A stretch of 13,469 nt of DNA, taken from Tritrichomonas foetus. Taxonomy: Eukaryota > Parabasalia > Tritrichomonadida > Tritrichomonadidae. A model generated the notes under the pieces. The model was not told where the DNA came from. It worked only from the letters and a program-made list of their open reading frames with translations, and did not search any database. Positions 1 through 6,124 of the stretch are shown here, in pieces (position 1 is the stretch's first letter; each line of letters begins with the position of its first letter). Position numbers and translations under genes: made by a program. The stretch lies in assembly GCA_001839685.1 (NCBI GenBank), contig MLAK01001198.1:13266-26734 (forward strand), read 5' to 3'.

Positions 1-18
1 AAAAAAAAAAAAAAAAAA
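1..18. repeat. Poly(A) run at the left contig edge
   Basis: Eighteen consecutive A residues open the window. Together with the ambiguous bases at the far end, this suggests that the window is a whole contig and that assembly stopped at a homopolymer. If a leftward gene begins at 87 (listed separately), this run would read as consecutive TTT (Phe) codons, which is suspicious and makes an assembly artefact plausible. Confidence 0.8.
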
Positions 19-87
19 TAGGCCGAATGAAGCGATGAGATCACGCAAAGTCACATCACATTCATCCATTTTTCTATCAAAAAGCAT
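1..87 (-). CDS. Possible 5' end of a truncated leftward gene
   Basis: On the minus strand an ATG at 87 opens a frame that stays open to the window edge, with a second in-frame ATG at 69. It encodes MLFDRKMDECDVTLRDLIAS, then a few residues, then a run of Phe from the terminal A run. In-frame stop codons lie just upstream of the ATG. Bases 20-60 are visibly richer in G+C than the flank, as coding sequence is here. The position, about 150 bp downstream of the MYB stop on the same strand, fits a tightly packed tandem gene. No family is recognisable from so few residues. It could equally be chance in a 3' flank, because the homopolymer end is unreliable and one copy of the 19-bp direct repeat falls inside it. 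Confidence 0.2.
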   Translation of the reverse strand, partial: MLFDRKMDECDVTLRDLIASFGLFFFFFF

Positions 88-110
88 ATCTCAAAGTCAC
101 ATCACATTCA
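46..110. repeat. 19-bp direct repeat, two copies 46 bp apart
   Basis: The sequence CAAAGTCACATCACATTCA occurs exactly at 46-64 and again at 92-110. After one mismatch, both copies continue with CC. The repeat lies in the 3' flank of the MYB gene. One copy would fall inside the possible truncated leftward reading frame and the other just upstream of its ATG. The function is unknown; a local duplication is the simplest reading. Confidence 0.85.
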
Positions 111-201
111 CCCAATAATTCATTCAAACACATTTCTGTACCAAAGAAAAATAGATAAATTAAAACTTAATGTGGTTGATTAGAAAATGAAAACAATTAC
201 A

Positions 202-205
202 TTTA
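202..205 (-). terminator. Candidate UAAA poly(A) signal of the MYB gene
   Basis: The MYB gene ends with TGA, so it cannot overlap its stop with UAAA as the other four genes do. The first TAAA on its strand after the stop is at 205-202, about 33 bases downstream, within AATAAA. The assignment rests on the reported use of UAAA as the cleavage signal in Trichomonas vaginalis and on position only. Confidence 0.35.
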
Positions 206-237
206 TTACCTATAAATATATCTGTTTTTTTGTGACA

Positions 238-1197
238 TCACAAATTAATCATATCAAATTCAGATGGATCGTCAAAATTGAAAAAGCTATAAACATCATC
301 TTTGGCAATATCAGCAAACAATGATTCATTGATATTTTCAATTTTTCCGTTGTGATTGGTGTGACAATTGGGAATCTGCATTTTAGGTGTTTCATTTTTT
401 ACTTCACTTGTCATTTTTGATGTAACCGTCTGTGTAAATGAAGGCATTTGAAAATATAAATTATTTGAGGCTGAGCATGACTGATTAAATGACATTGATA
501 AAAAATTTAATCCCACATTACCATTGATAGAATCATACTCATTCAAAGAGTTATTCATAAGATGATCAGATTTTTGTGATTCTTTCAATGATGATCCGTT
601 CTTATCAATTAATATATATTTGTATCTGCATTGAACATCACTTCTTGTTTTCATTTCTTTAGAAATAGTAGTCCATGCCTTATTACCATAATGTTTAACG
701 AGGTCCATTAATTTCTTTTCTTCTTCTACAGTCCAAGGCCCTTTCTCGATGGATGGATTCAGCACACGGTTCCATCTTTGTGAGCATTGAAAAAATGTCA
801 TTCCATTTCCGACAAATTTTGCAACGTTTTGCCAATCAAAGCCATGAATTAAAATACCAGCCAACAATCTTTTGTCATCAATTTCTGCCCATTTTCGGAT
901 TTGTTTTCTTTTCATCTTCTTTTTGGCATCAATTTTGCAAATATTTTTTGCAAATTTTGATGGATTCTCTGAAATGTTCATAATAGTGAGTATTCTATCA
1001 GCAGGTTCAGATGTTCCTATTTTATGCATCAAATGGGATTTACAATGAAGAGGTGATACCCTCTTATTGAGCATTTGCATGATGAGGCTTCGAGTTTCTT
1101 CGAGGACTTCATCTGAAATAGTATTATTACCTTCTTTAAGATAAAGCTTGATGAGATCATTAAAGATATAAGTATGCCAGTTTGCAGGTTCGCCCAT
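238..1197 (-). CDS. Two-repeat (R2R3-type) MYB DNA-binding protein
   Basis: Probably a nuclear sequence-specific transcription factor of 319 residues. The first ATG is at 1197; the frame is open only a few codons further, to TTG and then a stop, so 1197 is the start. A helical N-terminal region of unknown function covers residues 1-90. A basic stretch around 92-102 (KKKMKRKQIRK) may be a nuclear localisation signal. The first MYB repeat has Trp at about 103, 122 and 142, with recognition helix FFQCSQRWNRVLNP. The second has Trp at about 155 and 175 and Tyr near 192, with RSDVQCRYKYI. The C-terminal half is Ser/Asn-rich and ends in an acidic-aromatic segment (DDVYSFFNFDD) that resembles an activation domain. 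The MYB family is greatly expanded in trichomonads, where members bind promoter elements including those of surface-protein genes. The target of this one cannot be told. The stop is TGA. A weak Inr-like TCATTTG lies about 86 bases upstream. Confidence 0.88.
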   Translation of the reverse strand: MGEPANWHTYIFNDLIKLYLKEGNNTISDEVLEETRSLIMQMLNKRVSPLHCKSHLMHKIGTSEPADRILTIMNISENPSKFAKNICKIDAKKKMKRKQIRKWAEIDDKRLLAGILIHGFDWQNVAKFVGNGMTFFQCSQRWNRVLNPSIEKGPWTVEEEKKLMDLVKHYGNKAWTTISKEMKTRSDVQCRYKYILIDKNGSSLKESQKSDHLMNNSLNEYDSINGNVGLNFLSMSFNQSCSASNNLYFQMPSFTQTVTSKMTSEVKNETPKMQIPNCHTNHNGKIENINESLFADIAKDDVYSFFNFDDPSEFDMINL

Positions 1198-1957
1198 AAA
1201 TAAATTCTTCAATTGAATTCAGATATTCCCCTTGAAAAACTTATTGAATTGTGAAGATTTATTTGAAAAAAATAACTCCAAATGATGATGAAGAAGTTTG
1301 ATAAAATGTTGTTGAGCTTTGAATACATTATTTCGTGGTTATTGAATAATTAAATATATTTATCAAAAGATTCTAGAAAAAGCTTATTTTTTTAAATGAC
1401 AGATCTATTGAAAAACTATTGTGCTAAAGTAAATTCAATGAACAATACCAAAAAGTGCATATCGTCATGATATTTGAAAAGAACAATCAGCAAATAATGA
1501 AAAGTATATGTATTGAATTTTGTGTAACCATTAAAATTCCATGAATATTTTCAATTTTGATTAGTGAGATTTGATGACGATCTTTCCATCATAATCTGAC
1601 TATAAAATGTGAAACATCTAGATTTCATATCTCTTTCGATTGGAAATGTTGGGAGGTTCTTATTTAAAAAGTGAAGTTATTCTGATCATTGAAAAAAGAT
1701 GTTTCTAATTCAATCGAATTCATTTCAAAAAGTGAACGTTTTTCCATTGAATTTATTCAATTTTTTCCTCCATTCATGATATTTTCAAAGGAATTTTATA
1801 TTTTTATCCTATCAATATAGAAGTTTCCCTTGATTATTTGTCTTATTGAATACATAATTCACCTATATCAACTCCTACACGTATATTTTCGCTTGAAAAA
1901 ACCAAAGATAAAGAAATTAATTTGTTTAGTTACAATCAAATTCTATTTGTATTTCGA

Positions 1958-1971
1958 ATTTCGTACGAAAT
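1958..1971. repeat. 14-bp perfect palindrome
   Basis: ATTTCGTACGAAAT reads the same on both strands and is immediately preceded by a further ATTTCG. The CG-containing core stands out in the AT-rich intergenic DNA. It could be a dimeric protein-binding site, but nothing ties it to a gene. Confidence 0.6.
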
Positions 1972-2482
1972 ACAGTTTTATACACTTTGCACAAGTAAAT
2001 AATATTGAAAAAAAAATTCATGAACGCTTGTGGGAAATTAGTGATGGTTTCATTTTGTGGAGCATCACAGAAAAGTGGAAAACGTAAAATTGAGAACTCT
2101 TTATCAACATTGTTATTTTGGGAGTTTTTGAAAATTGATCTCCTTAAAAAAAAAACATTCGATTATTCATAATTTTTTTCCCTGAAAGTATCAGTCATTA
2201 AGTCAAGTTAATAATTGCTATTTGCTGAAAGCATATTAATTTTCTTAATTTTCAGACAAAAAAACCACGACTGGTCTAATATTTATTTTATTATCCTTTC
2301 AAGAATAGAATTCATACTGGGTAAATAGTGAATAAATCGACATATAATTCTTTACCTGATATACTGCATAATATTCATGTATAATAGCCTTTCAAAACTG
2401 GTTTTCAGATTCATACAATAGAAATGATATTCATTTTAACCTGAAGCCATGATTAGATTATTCTTTATTCATCTATTTAATA

Positions 2483-2506
2483 ATAAATCACGATTTATGC
2501 ATGCAT
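2483..2506. repeat. Overlapping inverted repeat and ATGCATGCAT palindrome
   Basis: An inverted repeat with 7-bp arms (ATAAATC / GATTTAT, 2-base spacer, 2483-2498) overlaps the perfect 10-bp palindrome ATGCATGCAT at 2497-2506. A related palindrome, TGCATATGCA, occurs at 2911-2920. The function is unknown. Confidence 0.5.
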
Positions 2507-2910
2507 TATGGAATGTCTATCAAATTTCTCTGAAATAGATTTCATTGTTAGTCTCAATTATGTGATCATAGAATATCATAACAAATAGTATATCAAAATA
2601 TAGATAATTTCCCTGACTTTCGAGCAATTATAATAAATGTTGAGAAATATTTTTTTATTACTATTTTAGAAACTGCTTAAAGTGTGAAAAAAGCAGTAAG
2701 AATTGGAGTTATGACCATGATTTTAAGAACTTATGACCAATTTTGCCATATTCTGAGTTATTTCAACGAAAGCTCAAAGATAAAAGCAAATGTTCAGATC
2801 ACATTTCATGAATAGGGCTTTTTATATAACATTTCACTTATAACCACTTGGTCAGAACATCATTCCTAAATTGCAGAAATTCAAAAATGATATTCATTGT
2901 TTGTTTATTA

Positions 2911-2920
2911 TGCATATGCA
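2911..2920. repeat. 10-bp palindrome TGCATATGCA
   Basis: This perfect palindrome lies about 360 bases upstream of the surface-protein ATG and shares TGCAT half-sites with the palindrome at 2497-2506 and with TGCATGCA near 8120. Such short matches can arise by chance in AT-rich DNA. Confidence 0.4.
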
Positions 2921-3252
2921 AAAGGATAATAGACATCTAAAGAAATCAATCTGATTATCCCTAATATGATCTAAAGTGAACACTTTTGGTTAATTTGACT
3001 TTTTATTTGACCTTAACTATTCACGGTAATACTGTAAGCTTCATTCAATGATTTTTCGATACTTTTTTTCACCATTATTTTTACTTTTTCTATAATGGTT
3101 TTATTTCAATTTGAGACAATAATTCCATCAATTGTTCATCTATTTTTACTTTTTATATATTTATTTTTAAATAAATCCAGTTTTTGTGAGTCCACACCAA
3201 GTTTTTCAGAGCCTAAATTTTGAATTAATACTCAATTTCTACCATGCATTTT

Positions 3253-3259
3253 TCACATA
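3253..3259 (+). promoter_or_regulatory. Weak Inr-like motif of the surface-protein gene
   Basis: TCACATA lies 24 bases (from its A) upstream of the ATG at 3279. It matches the trichomonad initiator consensus TCAYTWY at the TCAY core but has A where T is expected at the fifth position. Transcription starting here would give a short leader and would exclude the small upstream frame at 3244-3282. Confidence 0.35.
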
Positions 3260-3278
3260 ATTTGTCAGTGAGACCAAA

Positions 3279-5813
3279 ATGATACTTCTCGCCTTTTCTC
3301 TCGCTCTGGCCGAAACTGTTCCATGCTTTACCCTTTTAGAGTCACAATATTCAGCAGGTGAATGCGCCGAATTTTCAAACGTTTTCGAAAAAATCGAAAA
3401 TTTTATTCGCTATGAAAATTGCTCATTTAACGGTTATTTGATCGGTCCATGTTTTGTTCCGCAGGATATATTTTCAAGTGATTTCTGCGTGGCAGACGAG
3501 CCTGAATTGAGCGACGACCAAATATTCGAAGGAAAATGTTCAGGAAATTATTCAAGCATAAACGAAGACTTCACAAAGTGTCAAATCGAAATGACTAATT
3601 GCGAATTTATTATTTCAGGCCCCTGCGATGATGACCAGGAGCAGATTGACTCCTCTTCATTTTCAGAAGATCAATTTTTTGAAAGTGAATCTTTAGAATT
3701 CTCACAAAAATCCGGAACTTTTTCTGAAACCTCCCAGGAAACTTTTTCTGAAACTTTTTTTGAAACTACTCTCAATTTAAATATCAATGATAATCCAAAA
3801 TTCCTCGAAAATAAAGAGGAAACAAGTGACTCAGAATCATTCTCTGAATCATCCTCAGAAAATGTTTACGAGAGTGAATCGATTTCAAACACCGCTTCTG
3901 ATGATGAAACTGAAAATATTGATAATCCATCGATATCAAGTTCTGAAAATATTGAGACCACTTCAGAAAATGATGATGATGGCTCACAATTTCTCTCAAA
4001 TTCGATTAATTTTGACTCATCAGAAACACAAGAAGACATTTCTACTTCATCTGAAACTCCTCAACTTTGTTATAAAATTATCAAAAAGTGTCATGTGACA
4101 TTACCTTGTAGACATTTTGTTGAGCCTTCTCAATCACCAACACCTTCTGATCTTCCACTTCCAACTATTCATCCTAACTTATCATCTTCTCTTCCACCGC
4201 CAGCCATTATTGATCCAGAAGTACCACCTGATAAAAACACAACGACATTTAATGATACAGAAATTTTCATTGGCGGATTTGGGGTTTCGGATACTGAACA
4301 AACCCCAATTCTTTATCCAGATGATATTTCATCTGCCGAGGAAACAATTTTATATAGTGTACAAAAAGACTTAACAGTGATAGTCAATGAAACATTACCA
4401 AAGAATTGGGCGGTTTATATTTTGCCAACTTCTGAAAACTCTGTCATCATTCTTAAACAAACCATATCACCTATTGGTATTGTTGGAACATTCACAAGCA
4501 ATCCAACAATTATGCTTACTGAAACTGGGAATCTTTTTTACTTAAAGGGTGCAGGTAGTATATCAATAAAACCACCAGAAACACAAGTCACCAAATCAAC
4601 AACTTCAAGTAAATTTGATATCAAAGCAAATGAAGTTAATGATGGCCAAGTTAAAGTTGAACGTGTTGTGCTTGGTGATAGTATAGGAAATGAAAGAGAG
4701 CAGAATTTGGTTATTAGATTAATGGTGCCAGATCAATTCAATACTGTGACAATAGAAGACATAACTGCTTACTACAACAACCGCGCAAATGTTGGACTTT
4801 TTGCTTCAAACAAATTGAACCAATCTTACGATCTATTTAATAACAAAAACATTATGAAAGCGATTCAATATCAAAATTCAAATAATTTATTCAATTTCCG
4901 AAGATTTGGTTCAATGCAACCACAAAAAGAAGTTCACGAAATGAATGAATTAGAATTTAATCAATATTTAATGCAATTAAACCATCATTCAAAATTTAGC
5001 CGATTTTTGTCAATTGTCTTCACAAAATACAACAAACTTTTTACATCTATCCAAAACTCATTCATATCGAACAAAATAACATATCAAATGAAGAATCATC
5101 ATTTACACCAAGACACATCAGTGACCTTCAAAAACACCGAAATTGAGAGCGATGAAAACACTAACGATGATGATACTTCTCGAAGTGACGTTTTGTTACA
5201 AGTCACGGAGATGAATTTGAAAGCCCTTGCTGCTGTATCTTCTGTTAGTCTTCATATTACCAATAAGTTCATCTTGAATGCTTCTTCTTCAATTTCTTGT
5301 ACAAATTTGTCAGTTTCTTCATCAACAGCCTTAAGATTCGTCTATCACTATAGTTTAAATAATCCTTACGTTCTTGCTTCTTCGACTATTTCTGGTGTTC
5401 CAGGCAGTATTGTTATGGAGCGCTTCGGTACAACTTCTTCTCCACCAGATGAACTTTATCTTGTTTGTGGCCACATCTTCGAGAATTGTAGTAGATGGGC
5501 AGATAGTGTGAATTCATTGAATTCCACACATTTCAAGAAAGTTCAATGCAAACACATTGATAATATTTATCAGCACCAGACAGCGACATGCCTTTCAGCA
5601 ATGGTTAAAGATGATTCTAATGATGAAAATGGCAAACTTTCTGGTGGTGAAATTGCAGGAATCGTAATTGGCGTGTTATGTATTGTTGCAATAATTGTTG
5701 TTGTTATTGTGTTTTTCTTGGTGATTAAGAAGAGGAGAGAAGATGATAGCAGTGAAAGTCAAAGTGTTGCACAGCTTGATTCAAGCATGAATGAAACCGA
5801 CTCTTCTTCTTAA
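3279..5813 (+). CDS. Predicted type I surface glycoprotein, unknown family
   Basis: An 844-residue protein from an ATG. Residues 1-11 (MILLAFSLALA) form a short hydrophobic signal peptide, with cleavage likely after Ala11. Residues 12-118 are a Cys-rich head with nine Cys; residues 47-58 (NCSFNGYLIGPC) and 107-116 (NCEFIISGPC) look like repeated units, and a related Cys cluster sits at 264-277. Residues 124-260 are a Ser/Glu/Asp-rich, low-complexity stalk with repeats such as SETFFET. Residues 280-320 are Pro/Ser-rich. A large ectodomain follows, with few Cys until a second cluster at 730-771. Residues about 791-816 form one strong membrane span, followed by KKRR and an acidic Ser-rich tail of about 26 residues. 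N-X-S/T sequons are frequent. I recognise no catalytic or adhesion domain. The plan fits a trichomonad surface protein exposed outside the cell; the function is unknown. It converges on the Polo-like kinase gene. Confidence 0.85.
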   Translation: MILLAFSLALAETVPCFTLLESQYSAGECAEFSNVFEKIENFIRYENCSFNGYLIGPCFVPQDIFSSDFCVADEPELSDDQIFEGKCSGNYSSINEDFTKCQIEMTNCEFIISGPCDDDQEQIDSSSFSEDQFFESESLEFSQKSGTFSETSQETFSETFFETTLNLNINDNPKFLENKEETSDSESFSESSSENVYESESISNTASDDETENIDNPSISSSENIETTSENDDDGSQFLSNSINFDSSETQEDISTSSETPQLCYKIIKKCHVTLPCRHFVEPSQSPTPSDLPLPTIHPNLSSSLPPPAIIDPEVPPDKNTTTFNDTEIFIGGFGVSDTEQTPILYPDDISSAEETILYSVQKDLTVIVNETLPKNWAVYILPTSENSVIILKQTISPIGIVGTFTSNPTIMLTETGNLFYLKGAGSISIKPPETQVTKSTTSSKFDIKANEVNDGQVKVERVVLGDSIGNEREQNLVIRLMVPDQFNTVTIEDITAYYNNRANVGLFASNKLNQSYDLFNNKNIMKAIQYQNSNNLFNFRRFGSMQPQKEVHEMNELEFNQYLMQLNHHSKFSRFLSIVFTKYNKLFTSIQNSFISNKITYQMKNHHLHQDTSVTFKNTEIESDENTNDDDTSRSDVLLQVTEMNLKALAAVSSVSLHITNKFILNASSSISCTNLSVSSSTALRFVYHYSLNNPYVLASSTISGVPGSIVMERFGTTSSPPDELYLVCGHIFENCSRWADSVNSLNSTHFKKVQCKHIDNIYQHQTATCLSAMVKDDSNDENGKLSGGEIAGIVIGVLCIVAIIVVVIVFFLVIKKRREDDSSESQSVAQLDSSMNETDSSS
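3648..4058 (+). repeat. Ser/Glu-rich low-complexity coding segment
   Basis: This part of the surface-protein gene encodes residues 124-260, dominated by Ser, Glu, Asp, Thr and Asn. Near-repeats at the DNA level, such as GAAACTTTTTCT around 3714-3770, suggest expansion by slippage. No Cys is present across it, whereas the flanking segments are Cys-rich, so it probably forms an extended, possibly heavily O-glycosylated spacer. Confidence 0.65.
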
Positions 5814-5814
5814 A
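5811..5814 (+). terminator. UAAA signal overlapping the surface-protein stop
   Basis: The stop TAA continues with A, so UAAA begins at the stop codon. In Trichomonas vaginalis UAAA is reported as a poly(A) signal that can overlap the stop. A further TAAA follows within 20 bases. Confidence 0.5.
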
Positions 5815-5909
5815 ACTATACAGAAACAAAATAAATGAGGAAATGGAAGCAAAACAATTAAAAAAAAAAATTGTTAGTCTATATTATTAATAGTAAAATG
5901 TCTTTCTAT

Positions 5910-5924
5910 CGAAAACAGTTTTCG
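5910..5924. repeat. Inverted repeat between convergent genes
   Basis: CGAAAAC and GTTTTCG form perfect 7-bp arms around a single central A. It lies about 97 bases past the surface-protein stop and about 198 bases past the kinase stop. A protein-binding palindrome, or a hairpin in an overlapping 3' end, are both possible. A one-base loop makes a simple RNA hairpin unlikely unless the inner pairs open. Confidence 0.5.
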
Positions 5925-6038
5925 TTCCTTTTGATCTTTAATTTTGTATATATAATTATATTGTATGATTAATATTAAAATGGAATTAATAATGATAAAT
6001 GTATTTCAGTGTGAAATAAATGATGATGAAAAACATAC

Positions 6039-6068
6039 AATTGAATAAAAAAAAAAAAATTGAATAAA
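6039..6068. repeat. 11-bp direct repeat flanking an A tract
   Basis: AATTGAATAAA occurs at 6039-6049 and 6058-6068, separated only by the rest of a 13-base A run. It is probably replication slippage or a small local duplication. It also recalls a poly(A) tract between short duplications, but there is no insert body to support retroposition. Confidence 0.6.
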
Positions 6069-6120
6069 TGATATTTTAATAATTTACCATATAAAAAGGG
6101 AAATGACTAATTTCCTTAAA

Positions 6121-6124
6121 TTTA
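6121..6124 (-). terminator. UAAA signal overlapping the Polo-like kinase stop
   Basis: On the minus strand the stop TAA is followed by A, giving UAAA at the stop, the same arrangement as in the surface-protein, exportin and PEPCK genes. Confidence 0.5.

Larger units (their letters stand above)
1198..3278. other. Gene-free divergent intergenic region, about 2 kb
   Basis: This stretch separates the leftward MYB gene from the rightward surface-protein gene. It is strongly AT-rich, with stops in all frames. The longest frame (1830-2087) starts at TTG and contains no ATG, so I do not call it. I saw no tRNA A/B boxes, no rRNA, no trichomonad-type intron and no transposon ends. It does hold several short perfect palindromes (listed separately) and a few stretches that weakly resemble the 3' end of the MYB gene. 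It must contain both divergent promoters. It is much longer than the other intergenic gaps here (300-700 bp), so a non-coding RNA or decayed gene is possible. Confidence 0.6.
5814..6120. other. Convergent 3' intergenic region
   Basis: The 3' ends of the surface-protein gene and the Polo-like kinase gene face each other here. The region is very AT-rich and has two A tracts. It also has the 15-bp inverted repeat at 5910-5924 and the short direct repeat at 6039-6068, both listed separately. No gene is visible. Confidence 0.7.

Noticed and set aside
1198..1212. Five-codon N-terminal extension of the MYB protein
   Set aside because: It depends on a TTG start, which is not expected in a eukaryote; the ATG at 1197 follows directly.
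1830..2087. 85-codon plus-strand open frame in the intergenic gap
   Set aside because: It begins at TTG, contains no ATG, has AT-rich random-looking composition and shows no recognisable motif.
3784..4374. Overlapping open frames within the Ser/Glu-rich part of the surface-protein gene
   Set aside because: They are by-products of the repetitive GAA/TCA-rich coding sequence; the main frame has a signal peptide, membrane span and continuous Cys pattern.
6047..6059. A tract between short duplications as evidence of a retroposed element
   Set aside because: There is no body between the duplications apart from the A run itself; slippage is enough to explain it.
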